A DNA stretch of 64,000 bases from Thauera sp. 28 (GTDB lineage: Bacteria > Pseudomonadota > Gammaproteobacteria > Burkholderiales > Rhodocyclaceae): the NCBI RefSeq assembly GCF_000310145.2, contig NZ_AMXA01000003.1, positions 224,225-288,224 on the forward strand, in the 5' to 3' direction. This document shows positions 20,754-31,923 of the stretch, piece after piece. The notes under the pieces are model-generated. The model was not told the DNA's origin, searched no databases, and saw only the letters and a list, made by a program, of their open reading frames with translations. The position numbers and the translations under genes were made by a program. The first letter of the stretch is position 1, and each line of letters starts with the position of its first letter.

Positions 20754-22979
20754 ATGGACGAGATCACCACCGTATTCGTCACCGAGAGTCGCGAACAACT
20801 CGCAACCCTCGAGTCGGCCCTGCTGCAACTCGAGAACAGCCCCGACGACGACGACACCCTGAACGCGATCTTCCGTAGCGCGCACACCATCAAGGGGGGC
20901 GCCGCGGTCATCGAATGCGGTTACATCGTCGCCTTCACCCATGTGGTCGAGAACGTACTCGACAAGTTGCGCAACCGCGAGATCAAGCTCGACTCAGACC
21001 TCATCGCGCTGCTGCTGGGCTGCGGCGACCACATCGGCAATCTGCTCGGCGTGCTCGAATCCGCTGCCAGCAGCCCCGACCCCGACCTCGCCGCCGAGGG
21101 CGAAGGGCTGCTCGCCCGCCTGCAGCGCGACTGGCTGTCGGAGACGAAGGCCGACTCGAGCTCGGGGCCGCCAAGCGCCATGCCGCCACCGATCGAGAGC
21201 AGCGGTGGCGGCATGGTCGAAACCGATTGCTGGCATATTTCGCTGCGCTTCGGCCCCGACGTGCTGAGGAACGGCATGGACCCGCTGTCCTTTCTGCGCT
21301 ACCTCGGCAGCATCGGGCGCATAGAGCGCCTGGAGACCATCGCCGACGCCATGCCGAACGCGGAGGACATGGATCCCGAGGCCTGCTACCTCGGCTTCGA
21401 GATCAGCTTCTCGTCCAATGCCGACAAGGCCGCCATCGAGCGCGTCTTCGACTTCGTGCGTGATGACTGCAGCCTGCACATCCTGCCCCCGCACAGCCGG
21501 CTGGACGACTACCTGGCGCACATAAACGCCCTGCCCGAAGACCCGATGCGCCTGGGCGAGATCCTGGTGAAGGTGGGTGCGCTGACCCAGGCCGAACTCG
21601 ACGAGGGGCTCAGGCTGCAGCACGCGGACGACGGCGAAACCGTGCTGGCCGAGGCTCAGGACGCTCCCGCCGAGCCCCACCCGATCGGCGAGATCCTCGT
21701 CGAGCACAAGGTCGTCCAGGCCGAACTGGTCGATGCCGCGGTCGCCAAGCAGAAGCAGGTCACCGAAAAGAAGGTCGCCGAGGCGCGCCTGATCCGCATC
21801 CAGGCCGACAAGCTCGACCGCCTCATCGACCTCGTCGGCGAGCTCGTCATCGCCGGCGCCAGCGTCAGTCTTCTAGCCAGTCGCAGCGGCCTGGGCGAGC
21901 TGGTCGAAGCCAACTCCATTACCAGCCGCCTGGTCGAGAGTATTCGTGACGCTGCGCTGCAACTGCGCATGGTGCAGATCGGCGAGACCTTCAACCGCTT
22001 CAACCGCGTCGTGCGCGACACCGCACGCGAGATGGGCAAGGACATCGAGCTGGTGATCAGCGGCGGTGAAACCGAGCTCGACAAATCCATGGTCGAGAAG
22101 ATCGGCGACCCGCTGATGCATCTGGTGCGCAATGCCATGGACCATGGCCTGGAGCAGCCTGCGGCGCGCGAGGCCAAGGGCAAACCGGCGCGCGGCCGGC
22201 TCGAACTCAACGCCTTCCACGACTCGGGCAGCATCGTCATCGAGGTGGCAGACGATGGCGCCGGCCTGAACCGCGACCGTATCCTCGCCAAGGCGATCGA
22301 GCGCGGACTCGCCCAGCCTGGCCAGGCCCTGTCGGACGCCGAGATCTACAACCTGATCTTCGAGCCCGGCTTTTCCACCGCCGAGAAGGTCACCAACATT
22401 TCCGGCCGTGGCGTTGGCATGGACGTCGTCCGCCGCAACATACAGAGCCTGCGCGGCAGCGTCGAGGTCAGCTCCGAGATCGGCAAGGGCTCGCGCTTCG
22501 CCATCCGCCTGCCGCTCACGCTGGCGATCATCGACGGCTTCCTCGTCGGCATCGGCGATGCCGCCTACGTCATCCCGCTCGACAGCGTGGTCGAGTGTGT
22601 CGAGCTCTCGGTGGATGGCTTCACCCGCGACTACGTCAACCTGCGCGGCGAAGTCCTGCCCCTGGTGCGGCTGCGCCAGATGTTCGACATGGCGGGCGAG
22701 GCACCGGCGCGTCAGAACGTGGTCGTCGTACAGTACGCCGGGATCAAGTCCGGCATCGTGGTCGATCAGCTGATGGGCGAATTCCAGACCGTCATCAAGC
22801 CGCTCGGCAGCATTTTCCGCCACATCAAGGGGATTGGCGGCTCAACCATCCTCGGCAGCGGCGAGGTCGCACTCATCCTCGACGTGCAGGCATTGGTTCA
22901 GCGCTGCGCTTCGAGCGAGGAGCAACGCGCCGGCGGCCACGCCACCACGCGCGCACCCGCCTTGGCAGCCCGCAACTGA
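20754..22979 (+). CDS. cheA: Chemotaxis histidine kinase CheA
   Basis: A 741-residue kinase. The Hpt domain carries the phosphorylated His44 in FRSAHTIKGGAAV. A P2-like region spans about 160-245. The linker holds two short repeats, MRLGEILVKVGALTQAELDEGL and HPIGEILVEHKVVQAELVDA, in about residues 262-325. The P3 helices follow (QADKLDRLIDLVGELVI), then the ATPase domain with HLVRNAMDHGLE, DDGAGL and ISGRGVGMDVV, and a C-terminal CheW-like domain from about 590. No separate cheW is present in the locus, so coupling needs a CheW encoded elsewhere. Confidence 0.96.
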   Translation: MDEITTVFVTESREQLATLESALLQLENSPDDDDTLNAIFRSAHTIKGGAAVIECGYIVAFTHVVENVLDKLRNREIKLDSDLIALLLGCGDHIGNLLGVLESAASSPDPDLAAEGEGLLARLQRDWLSETKADSSSGPPSAMPPPIESSGGGMVETDCWHISLRFGPDVLRNGMDPLSFLRYLGSIGRIERLETIADAMPNAEDMDPEACYLGFEISFSSNADKAAIERVFDFVRDDCSLHILPPHSRLDDYLAHINALPEDPMRLGEILVKVGALTQAELDEGLRLQHADDGETVLAEAQDAPAEPHPIGEILVEHKVVQAELVDAAVAKQKQVTEKKVAEARLIRIQADKLDRLIDLVGELVIAGASVSLLASRSGLGELVEANSITSRLVESIRDAALQLRMVQIGETFNRFNRVVRDTAREMGKDIELVISGGETELDKSMVEKIGDPLMHLVRNAMDHGLEQPAAREAKGKPARGRLELNAFHDSGSIVIEVADDGAGLNRDRILAKAIERGLAQPGQALSDAEIYNLIFEPGFSTAEKVTNISGRGVGMDVVRRNIQSLRGSVEVSSEIGKGSRFAIRLPLTLAIIDGFLVGIGDAAYVIPLDSVVECVELSVDGFTRDYVNLRGEVLPLVRLRQMFDMAGEAPARQNVVVVQYAGIKSGIVVDQLMGEFQTVIKPLGSIFRHIKGIGGSTILGSGEVALILDVQALVQRCASSEEQRAGGHATTRAPALAARN

Positions 22980-23018
22980 CGGCGACCTGGCTCGCATCGA
23001 TTTTTCCTGGAGTACATC

Positions 23019-25085
23019 ATGAAGAACCTGAAGATCGGCATCCGGCTCGGCATTGGCTTCGCCATCGTGCTGCTGCTGCTGGTCGCCATCGCGGCCGTGG
23101 GCAGCCTGCGACTGAGCAACCTGCAGGCCGAAATCACCGACATCGTCAGCGACAAGAACGTCAAGCTGTCGACCTCGAACGAGATGATCGCGTCGATCAA
23201 TCTGATCGGGATGTTGCACCGGAACATGCTGATCATGCGCGGCGAGCAGGACCTGCGCGACTTCGCGCAATCAACAAGCGCAGAACGCGCCAAGCTGCTG
23301 CGCAACCTGGAAGCCCTCGACCGCCTGAAATACAGCGACGAAGGCAAGCGGCAGCTCGAATCCGTCAAGTCCACCCGGCAGGCTTTCATCGGTCTGCAGC
23401 AAGAGTTCGAGGGGCTGATCCAGCAGCGCGACTTCGACACGGCGACCGCCATGTTCTCGGCGACCTATCGCCCAGCCTTCCTCGCCTATCTCGACGCGCT
23501 CAACAAGTTCATCGCCTACCAGACCGCGCTCACGCAACAGATCGGTGGCAATGCCGAAGTGCTCGCCGAGCGTTCCGTTACCGTACTGATCGGGCTGGCG
23601 ATTGCCGCGCTGCTGGTCGGTATCGGCTTTGCCATCTTCATCACGCGCTCGATCACGCGCCCGGTGGGCGAGGTGAGCGCCGCTGCCGAGCGCATGGCCA
23701 GGGGCGACTTCGCCTTCGACCTCCAGTCCGACGCCAAGGACGAGGTGGGTAGCGTGGTGCGTGCAGTGGCCGGCGTCCAGACCAGCGTCAAGCGCATGAT
23801 CGACGACGCCAGCATGCTGGCCGACGCCGCAATCGCCGGCAAGCTCGCCACCCGCGCCGACGCCAGCCGCCACGAGGGCGATTTCCGCAAGATCGTCGAC
23901 GGCGTCAATGCCACGCTCGACGCCGTCATCGGGCCGCTCAACGTGGCCGCCGACTACGTCGACCAGATTGCCAAGGGCGCCATCCCCGCCCGCATCACCG
24001 ACAGCTACAACGGTGACTTCAACACCATCAAGAACAACCTCAACACCGCCATCGACGCGGTCAATGCGCTCGTCACCGACGCCAACATGCTCGCCCAGGC
24101 CGCCGTCGAGGGCCGCCTGTCCACCCGCGCCGACGCCAGCCGTCACCACGGCGACTACGCCCGCATCGTCCAGGGCGTCAACGCCACCCTGGATGCGGTC
24201 ATCGCCCCCATCGACGAGGTCAAGCGCGTCATGGTCGCACTCTCCGGGGGCGACCTCACCCAGAAGATCACCGACAACTACGCCGGCGACTTCCAGGTGC
24301 TGCAGAACGCAGTCAACGAGTCCATGGACAAGCTCGCCGAGATCATCGAGCAGGTCCGTGGCGCGGCCGATGCGCTCACCAACGCCGCAGGCCAGGTCTC
24401 GGCCACCGCTCAGAGCCTGTCCCAGTCCTCCTCCGAGCAGGCCGCCAGCGTCGAGGAAACCTCGGCTTCGATCGAGCAGATGAGCGCCTCGATCAACCAG
24501 AACTCGGAAAACGCCAAGATCACCGACGCCATGGCCACCAAGGCCGCCTCCGAAGCCGGCGAGGGCGGCCAGGCCGTCAAATCCACGGTCGAGGCGATGA
24601 AGAACATCGCCGGCAAGATCGGCATCATCGATGACATCGCCTACCAGACCAACCTGCTCGCGCTCAACGCCGCCATCGAAGCGGCCCGTGCCGGCGAGCA
24701 CGGCAAGGGCTTTGCGGTGGTCGCCGCCGAGGTCAGAAAGCTCGCCGAGCGCAGCCAGGTCGCCGCCCAGGAGATCGGCCAGCTCGCCGGCAACTCGGTC
24801 CACCTGGCCGAGCGCGCGGGTACGCTGCTCGACGAGATCGTGCCCTCGATCAACAAGACCTCCGACCTCGTGCAGGAGATCGCCTCGGCCAGCCAGGAGC
24901 AGACCGCCGGCGTCGGCCAGATCAACAACGCCATGGGCCAGCTCAACAAGGCCACCCAGCAGAACGCCTCGGCCTCCGAAGAGCTTGCCGCCACCGCCGA
25001 GGAGCTCGGCGGGCAGGCCGGACAGCTGCAGGAGCTGATGGACTTCTTCACGGTGGTCAGCGCACACCGCGGTCGGGCGCGTTGA
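23019..25085 (+). CDS. Methyl-accepting chemotaxis protein with repeated HAMP-like units
   Basis: A 688-residue receptor. The first membrane helix spans about 8-28, a mainly helical periplasmic domain of four-helix-bundle type runs to about 190, and a second membrane helix spans about 190-212. A HAMP domain follows. Then come two copies of a unit with [10 protein letters not shown] and [13 protein letters not shown], repeating with a period of 91 residues (near 278 and 369), ending in a HAMP-like [16 protein letters not shown]. The signalling tip is [21 protein letters not shown]. There is no CheR-tethering pentapeptide at the C-terminus. Confidence 0.93.
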   Translation: MKNLKIGIRLGIGFAIVLLLLVAIAAVGSLRLSNLQAEITDIVSDKNVKLSTSNEMIASINLIGMLHRNMLIMRGEQDLRDFAQSTSAERAKLLRNLEALDRLKYSDEGKRQLESVKSTRQAFIGLQQEFEGLIQQRDFDTATAMFSATYRPAFLAYLDALNKFIAYQTALTQQIGGNAEVLAERSVTVLIGLAIAALLVGIGFAIFITRSITRPVGEVSAAAERMARGDFAFDLQSDAKDEVGSVVRAVAGVQTSVKRMIDDASMLADAAIAGKLATRADASRHEGDFRKIVDGVNATLDAVIGPLNVAADYVDQIAKGAIPARITDSYNGDFNTIKNNLNTAIDAVNALVTDANMLAQAAVEGRLSTRADASRHHGDYARIVQGVNATLDAVIAPIDEVKRVMVALSGGDLTQKITDNYAGDFQVLQNAVNESMDKLAEIIEQVRGAADALTNAAGQVSATAQSLSQSSSEQAASVEETSASIEQMSASINQNSENAKITDAMATKAASEAGEGGQAVKSTVEAMKNIAGKIGIIDDIAYQTNLLALNAAIEAARAGEHGKGFAVVAAEVRKLAERSQVAAQEIGQLAGNSVHLAERAGTLLDEIVPSINKTSDLVQEIASASQEQTAGVGQINNAMGQLNKATQQNASASEELAATAEELGGQAGQLQELMDFFTVVSAHRGRAR

Positions 25086-25122
25086 GGCTGGCACGACTGC
25101 AGGCTGCCGAGGACAGTCCCGC

Positions 25123-25713
25123 ATGATCGACTGGCACAACATGTCGCCGCAGGAAATCGAGCGCCGGGCGAGGAACATTGCGCCGGGCGAGTGGGCGGTC
25201 GAAATGCAGAAACCGATCTCCACCCTGCTCGGCTCCTGCGTTGCCGTGTGCATGTACGACCCGGCTGTCGGGGTCGGTGGCATGAACCATTTCATGCTGC
25301 CGAACATGCGCAAGCGAGAGGGGACGGTCGACGTGGATTCGCTGCTGTCCGGAGACTACGCGATGGAGGTGTTGCTCAACGGCATCCTCGGCCGCGGCGG
25401 CGCTCGCCATCGCATCAAGGCGAAGGCGTTTGGCGGCGGTACGATCATCAGCGGCATCGCCGCTTCGGGCATCGGCAAGCGCAATGCCGACTTCGCGCGC
25501 GAATGGCTCGATCGCGAAGGCATCGAGCTGATCGCCTCGGACTTCCTCGGCGCTTGCTCACGCAAGCTGCTCTTCGTGCCGGCGACAGGTGATGCATACT
25601 GCCGGCGCATGACCACCACAATGGCCACGGCCCAGGAAGTCGCCAAGGCCGAGCAGGCCTATGCCGAATCACTGCGACGTCCCCCGCCCAAGTCCAATGT
25701 CGAACTGTTCTGA
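25123..25713 (+). CDS. cheD: Chemoreceptor glutamine deamidase CheD
   Basis: A 196-residue CheD. The catalytic Cys is in LLGSCVAVCMYDP and the His in GGMNHFMLP; the later motif KAFGGGTIISG and KRNADFAREWLDREGIELIASDFLG fit the family. It deamidates receptor glutamines. The C-terminus is an extension ending KSNVELF. It lies between mcp and cheR. Confidence 0.95.
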   Translation: MIDWHNMSPQEIERRARNIAPGEWAVEMQKPISTLLGSCVAVCMYDPAVGVGGMNHFMLPNMRKREGTVDVDSLLSGDYAMEVLLNGILGRGGARHRIKAKAFGGGTIISGIAASGIGKRNADFAREWLDREGIELIASDFLGACSRKLLFVPATGDAYCRRMTTTMATAQEVAKAEQAYAESLRRPPPKSNVELF

Positions 25714-25733
25714 GCTCGGGACTCCACCCGTAC

Positions 25734-26597
25734 ATGGATAACCAAAGCCTGACCGACCAGGAATTCAGCCTGTTCCAGAAGCTGATCTACCGCCTTGCCG
25801 GCATCAACATGGCCGACAGCAAGAAGGCGCTGGTGGCCGGCCGCCTGTCACGACGCCTGCGCCACTACGGCCTCGACAGTTTCGGTGCCTATTACACGCT
25901 CGTCACCAGCGGCGACGCCCTCGACGAACGCCAGTTGATGGTCGACCTGCTGACCACCAACGAGACCTACTTCTTTCGCGAGGCGGCGCACTTCGACTTC
26001 CTGCAGGACTTCGCCGCCAGCCGGCGCGGCCGCCCGCTCAGGGTCTGGAGCGGTGCGTCGTCGAGCGGCGAGGAGCCCTATACCATTGCCATGGTGCTGG
26101 CCGAAACCCTGGGCATGTCAGCCCCCTGGGAGGTGATCGCCTCGGACATCAGCCTGACCGTGCTCGAACGCGCCGCAGCCGGGCTCTATCCGCTCGAACG
26201 CGGTCGCGGCATTCCTCCCGAGCTGATGAAGAAGTACTGCCTGAAGGGCGTTCGCAGCCAGGACGGAAACTTTCTCGTCATGTCCACGCTACGCGAGCGG
26301 GTGACGTTCCGCCATCTCAACCTGCTCGAACCTCACCACCGCGACCTCGGCCAGTTCGACGTCATCTTCCTGCGCAACGTAATGATTTACTTCGACAACG
26401 ACACCAAGCGCAAGGTCATCGCCAACATGCTCCCCCACCTGCGCGAGGACGGTGTCTTCATCGTCGGCCACTCGGAGACGCTGACCGGGATCACCGACCA
26501 GCTCGGCGCCCTGAGGCCGACGCTGTACTGCCGCGCGGGTGCCCGCGCCCAGTTCGAGCGCTACCGCAGCGCAACGCGAAGCGGGCACGGACGATGA
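25734..26597 (+). CDS. cheR: Chemotaxis protein methyltransferase CheR (copy 1)
   Basis: SAM-dependent receptor glutamate methyltransferase, 287 residues. The N-terminal helical domain includes [22 protein letters not shown]; catalytic-domain motifs are [30 protein letters not shown], the [10 protein letters not shown] strand and [10 protein letters not shown]. Its stop overlaps cheB as ATGA. A close paralogue lies at 27763-28614. Confidence 0.95.
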   Translation: MDNQSLTDQEFSLFQKLIYRLAGINMADSKKALVAGRLSRRLRHYGLDSFGAYYTLVTSGDALDERQLMVDLLTTNETYFFREAAHFDFLQDFAASRRGRPLRVWSGASSSGEEPYTIAMVLAETLGMSAPWEVIASDISLTVLERAAAGLYPLERGRGIPPELMKKYCLKGVRSQDGNFLVMSTLRERVTFRHLNLLEPHHRDLGQFDVIFLRNVMIYFDNDTKRKVIANMLPHLREDGVFIVGHSETLTGITDQLGALRPTLYCRAGARAQFERYRSATRSGHGR

Positions 26598-27658
26598 ACA
26601 GCCGGATCAAGGTCATCATCGTCGATGACTCGGCGGTGGTGCGCCAGACCGTGCGCCAGGCCCTCGAGCGTGACAGCGGCATCGAGGTGATCGCGGCAGC
26701 CTCCGACCCCTTGTTTGCCATGGGCCACATGCAGCGCCAGTGGCCGGATGTGATCGTGCTCGACATCGAGATGCCACGCATGGACGGCCTGACCTTCCTG
26801 AAGAAGATCATGACCGAGCGCCCCACACCGGTGGTGATCTGCTCCTCGCTCGCAGAGAATGGCGCTGCCGCAACCATGCAGGCCCTGGCGGCCGGCGCGG
26901 CGGCGATCATCACGAAACCCAGAATGGGCGTGAAGCAGTTTCTCGAAGGCAGCGCCAACGACGTGGTACAGGCGGTGAAGGCCGCCGCACGGGCCAACGC
27001 GAGCCGGCTCGCGCCGCGTACCGTGGCGCCCAAACTGAGCGTCGACGCCATGATCGGCGCTGGCCTGGGAAGCGGCTCGAGCATGGTGCGTACCACCGAA
27101 CGCGTCATCGCCATCGGCACATCCACCGGCGGTACGCAGGCGCTCGAAGCCGTGCTGACCCGCCTGCCGGCGGTATGCCCGGGCATCGTCATCGTCCAGC
27201 ACATGCCCGAGCGCTTCACCGCGATGTTCGCCGAACGCCTCGACAGCCTGTGTGCGCTGGAGGTGCGCGAAGCGTGCCACGGCGACCGCGTCATGCCCGG
27301 ACGCGCGCTGATCGCCCCCGGCGGCAAGCACATGATGCTCGCCCGCAGCGGCGCACAGTACACCGTCGAAGTGGTCGATGGCCCGCTGATCAATCGCCAT
27401 CGGCCCTCTGTCGATGTGCTGTTCCGCTCGTGCGCCAGATTCGCCGGTCGCAACGCGGTCGGCGTGATCATGACCGGCATGGGCGACGACGGCGCACGTG
27501 GCCTCAAGGAGATGCACGATGCCGGCGCCCACACCATCGCCGAGGACGAATCCAGCTGCGTCGTCTTCGGCATGCCGCGCGAGGCGATCAAGCTCGGCGG
27601 TGTGGACCAGGTGCTGCCGCTCGACCTCGTTCCCGAAGCGATCATGAAGGCGGGTTGA
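26594..27658 (+). CDS. cheB: Chemotaxis response regulator methylesterase CheB (copy 1)
   Basis: A 354-residue two-domain CheB. The receiver has [11 protein letters not shown] and acceptor Asp57 in [11 protein letters not shown]. The methylesterase domain has the nucleophile Ser in [10 protein letters not shown], the His in [11 protein letters not shown] and the Asp in [11 protein letters not shown]. It removes methyl groups from receptors and is activated by CheA phosphorylation. The 3' part is nearly identical at DNA level to the second copy. Confidence 0.96.
   Translation: MNSRIKVIIVDDSAVVRQTVRQALERDSGIEVIAAASDPLFAMGHMQRQWPDVIVLDIEMPRMDGLTFLKKIMTERPTPVVICSSLAENGAAATMQALAAGAAAIITKPRMGVKQFLEGSANDVVQAVKAAARANASRLAPRTVAPKLSVDAMIGAGLGSGSSMVRTTERVIAIGTSTGGTQALEAVLTRLPAVCPGIVIVQHMPERFTAMFAERLDSLCALEVREACHGDRVMPGRALIAPGGKHMMLARSGAQYTVEVVDGPLINRHRPSVDVLFRSCARFAGRNAVGVIMTGMGDDGARGLKEMHDAGAHTIAEDESSCVVFGMPREAIKLGGVDQVLPLDLVPEAIMKAG
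27441..27554 (+). repeat. Exact 114-base repeat shared by the two cheB genes (first copy)
   Basis: This stretch of cheB copy 1 is identical to 28984-29097 in copy 2, at an offset of 1543 bases. It codes for the [17 protein letters not shown] region. The surrounding parts of the genes are clearly more diverged, which points to gene conversion over this part. Confidence 0.9.
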
Positions 27659-27710
27659 AAGGTCGCAGCGCACACGAGGCGCCGACGCGGCATCCATGCG
27701 GCAATGCTGA

Positions 27711-29201
<1,491 letters not shown>

Positions 29202-29206
29202 GTGCC

Positions 29207-30295
29207 TCACTTTCGTCTGGGGAAACGCCACCAGGGCAACACACGGCTCATCGAAAGCACCTCACCGCTATTCGAGGGTTGGTAGCCGGGGAGGCTCACC
29301 AGCCGACGCTGCCACGCGCTCGAACCGAGCAGTGCGAGAAGCGCACGGACTGCGGATTGATCCAGGGTGGACTTCAGGCAGGCGAGGAAGTATGTCTCCT
29401 CCACCAAGGGTATGAAGTCCAGCCCCCGGTCACGAGCACTTGCCTCAATCCCGAAACCGGCATCGGCCTCACCGCTTGCCACGGCCTGGGCAACCGCGGC
29501 GTGCGAAGGCTCGTCCACATCGTAGCCTCGGATCGCGAAAGGGCTCACCCCGAGCTCCCCCAGAAGCTCGTCGAATACGACACGCGTACCCGTACCGCGA
29601 GCCCGGTTGACGAAACGCACGCCTGGCCGCGGAAGATCACGCAGCCCGCATAGGGCGAGCGGATTACCCGGCGCCACGATCAAGCCCTGGCTGCGGCGCG
29701 CAAAACCGATGAGCTTATGAAGCCCGGGGCGCAACAGAGGCTTGTAGGTGTGGCGGGAGAGCGAGTCGGGCGCTGCGGGCTGGCGGACATGGAAGCCTGC
29801 CATCGTGCAACGGCCTTCGTTGAGCGCTCGGATGGCGTCGACGCTGCCCGTGAAGCGTATGTCCAAGTGCAGACGGCCAGAACGCGCCTCCTCGGCCAGG
29901 GCCGCAAGCCCTTGATCGTAGCTTGCGTGCAAGCTCAATACATGCGCCGACTCATCGAAAGCGATCGCAAAGGCGCGCTCCAGATCTCCACGCAGAGCTT
30001 CGATCTGCGGCAAAAGCCTCGCCTGCACCTGGCGTTCTGCCACAAGCAGCTTGGCCGCAAACGCGGTAAGCCGCGCCGCCTGTCCCTTCTCCCAAAGGAT
30101 CAGCGGCTGACCAAGCTCGGCCTCCCAGCGCTTGAGTTCGCCCCAGACATGACGGTAGGACAAGCCAAGCGCGCGTGCTGCAGCCGAGATCGAGCCCTGC
30201 ACACTGACCGCCTGCAGCAGGTCCAGCAAGGGGTTGCGCACCAAGGCGGGTGCCGCCGCCGGGCCGAGGGTGTAGTTGAGGCTGATCCTATGCAT
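29207..30295 (-). CDS. ModE-like HTH regulator with periplasmic-binding-protein-like sensor domain
   Basis: A 362-residue regulator. The N-terminal winged helix has LLDLLQAVSVQGSISAAARALGLSYRHVWGELKRWEAELG, of the ModE/LysR kind. Instead of the ModE TOBE domains the rest resembles a substrate-binding-protein fold (LSLHASYDQGLAALAEEA, FVNRARGTGTRVVFDELL, AVASGEADAGFGIEA). It is divergent from tupA with 128 bases between the starts, so it probably controls tupA in response to tungstate or molybdate. The ligand is inferred from context. It ends 5 bases from cheB2, tail to tail. Confidence 0.8.
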   Translation of the reverse strand: MHRISLNYTLGPAAAPALVRNPLLDLLQAVSVQGSISAAARALGLSYRHVWGELKRWEAELGQPLILWEKGQAARLTAFAAKLLVAERQVQARLLPQIEALRGDLERAFAIAFDESAHVLSLHASYDQGLAALAEEARSGRLHLDIRFTGSVDAIRALNEGRCTMAGFHVRQPAAPDSLSRHTYKPLLRPGLHKLIGFARRSQGLIVAPGNPLALCGLRDLPRPGVRFVNRARGTGTRVVFDELLGELGVSPFAIRGYDVDEPSHAAVAQAVASGEADAGFGIEASARDRGLDFIPLVEETYFLACLKSTLDQSAVRALLALLGSSAWQRRLVSLPGYQPSNSGEVLSMSRVLPWWRFPRRK

Positions 30296-30423
30296 AGCCG
30301 TTCATATTGATGAGCTTAGGTTAGGCCAATAGATTGCGCCAAGCTGGTCGCTGAAGCCAATCCTGCCGATCACTCCAATTTGCCTACAACACGGTTGCCC
30401 GATAGCCGACGGAGACGATACCC

Positions 30424-31257
30424 ATGCGCACCTCACTGCTTTCCCTCGCCAGCAAGCACGTCGCAAGCCTCGTTGCGGCCACCACCATCGCACTGTTACC
30501 GCTCGTCGCCCAGGCGCAAGCCACCTCGATCGTGATTGCATCCACCACCTCGACCGAGCAGTCGGGCCTGTTCGGCCACATCCTGCCCCAGTTCAAGCAG
30601 GCAACCGGCATCGACGTGAAGGTGGTCGCGCTGGGTACCGGACAGGCGCTGGATGTGGGCCGCCGCGGCGACGCCGACGTGGTGTTCGTGCATGACGCTG
30701 CGGCCGAGCAGAAATTCGTCGACGAGGGCCACGGCGTAGCGCACCGCCAGGTGATGTACAACGATTTCGTGCTGGTCGGCCCCAAGGGCGACCCGGCAAG
30801 CGCGGCAGGCAATGACATCGCCGCTGCGCTGCAGAAGCTCGCCGCCGCCGGAGCCCCTTTCGTGTCGCGCGGTGACAAGAGCGGCACCCACGCGGCCGAA
30901 CTGCGCTACTGGAAAGCCGCCGGCCTGGAGGACAAGGGCAGTGGCTACAAGGAATGCGGCTGCGGCATGGGGCCGGCGCTCAACATGGCGGCATCGAGCG
31001 GCGCCTATGTCCTCACCGACCGCGGCACCTGGCTCAGCTTCAAGAACCGCGCCGACCTCGCAGTCCTGGTCGAGGGCGACACCCGGCTGTTCAACCAGTA
31101 CGGCGTGATGGTCGTCAATCCGGCGCGCCACCCACACGTCAAGGAAGCCGAAGCGCGCAGCTTCGTCGACTGGGTCGTATCGCCCGCCGGTCAGGAAGCG
31201 ATCGCCTCGTACAGGATCGCTGGCGAGCAGCTCTTCTTCCCCAACGCCGGGCAGTAA
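30424..31257 (+). CDS. tupA: Tungstate-type ABC transporter substrate-binding protein TupA
   Basis: A 277-residue exported binding protein. The signal peptide ends near residue 35 (VAQAQA). The mature part begins with the family motif IVIASTTSTEQSGLF, continues VVALGTGQALDVGRRGDADVVFVHD, and has SRGDKSGTHAAELRYW and ECGCGMGPALNMA, matching TupA/WtpA-like tungstate-binding proteins. GGAGA precedes the ATG. No permease (tupB) or ATPase (tupC) gene follows, so in this window it is an orphan binding protein. Confidence 0.88.
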   Translation: MRTSLLSLASKHVASLVAATTIALLPLVAQAQATSIVIASTTSTEQSGLFGHILPQFKQATGIDVKVVALGTGQALDVGRRGDADVVFVHDAAAEQKFVDEGHGVAHRQVMYNDFVLVGPKGDPASAAGNDIAAALQKLAAAGAPFVSRGDKSGTHAAELRYWKAAGLEDKGSGYKECGCGMGPALNMAASSGAYVLTDRGTWLSFKNRADLAVLVEGDTRLFNQYGVMVVNPARHPHVKEAEARSFVDWVVSPAGQEAIASYRIAGEQLFFPNAGQ

Positions 31258-31278
31258 GCGAACGCCGGCAAGTAAGCA
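31243..31278 (+). repeat. Imperfect 18-base tandem repeat over the tupA stop
   Basis: AACGCCGGGCAGTAAGCG is followed immediately by AACGCCGGCAAGTAAGCA. The second unit repeats the last codons and stop of tupA. It looks like a small local duplication and has no evident function. Confidence 0.7.
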
Positions 31279-31282
31279 ACGA

Positions 31283-31753
31283 TCAGGCGCTGCCCAGCGG
31301 CAGCGCCGTCTTGTCGATCACCCGCCGCAGCACGAAGCTCGAATGCACCCCGGTGACACCGGGAATGCGGGTAATGCGGTTCAGCAGCAGTTCCTGGTAG
31401 CCGTCCATATCGGTGACGACGACCTTCAGCTGGTAGTCGGCATCCTGACCGGTAATGAGCAGGCACTCGAGCACCTGCGGAATGTTCTCGACCTCGGCCT
31501 CGAAATGCGAGAAGCGCTCGGGCGTGTGGCGGTCCATCGAGATGTGGATCAGCGCCATCAGCGACAGGCCGAGCTTCTTTGCATCGAGCAGCGCGCGGTA
31601 GCCGATCACCAGGCCGGACTCCTCCAGCGCGCGCAATCGCCGCAGGCAGGCCGAAGGTGACAACGCGATACGGTCGGCGAGCTCCTGGTTGCTGATTCGA
31701 CCATCCTGCTGCAACATATCCAGAAGCTGGCGGTCATAGCGGTCAAGCTGCAT
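31283..31753 (-). CDS. Lrp/AsnC family transcriptional regulator
   Basis: A 156-residue regulator. The N-terminal HTH is LDRYDRQLLDMLQQDGRISNQELADRIALSPSACLRRLRALEESG; the C-terminal RAM domain includes LKVVVTDMDGYQELLLNRI and IPGVTGVHSSFVLR. The ATG at 31753 follows GGGGCG; the ATG at 31768 has no ribosome site. It is divergent from leuA, so control of leuA by leucine or another amino acid is plausible but not shown. Confidence 0.9.
   Translation of the reverse strand: MQLDRYDRQLLDMLQQDGRISNQELADRIALSPSACLRRLRALEESGLVIGYRALLDAKKLGLSLMALIHISMDRHTPERFSHFEAEVENIPQVLECLLITGQDADYQLKVVVTDMDGYQELLLNRITRIPGVTGVHSSFVLRRVIDKTALPLGSA
31286..31307 (+). terminator. Possible terminator hairpin between tupA and lrp
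   Basis: GGCGCTGCC, loop CAGC, GGCAGCGCC form a perfect 9-base stem 29 bases after the tupA stop, overlapping the last codons of the convergent lrp-type gene. The T run after it is weak (GTCTTGT), so termination is uncertain. Confidence 0.4.
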
Positions 31754-31923
31754 GATCAGGCGCCCCATTGTTCATGAATGGTAGATTGTTGCACCAAACT
31801 TCCGTTTCGTGAACTTTTCTGCCGGCAAACACCGAATCGCACTGCAACAACGCAATCGTCTGCCGCGGCTCGGCGCGTAAACTCTCCTCCATCGAATCAC
31901 GCCACGCCCCCGAGGACCGCGCC

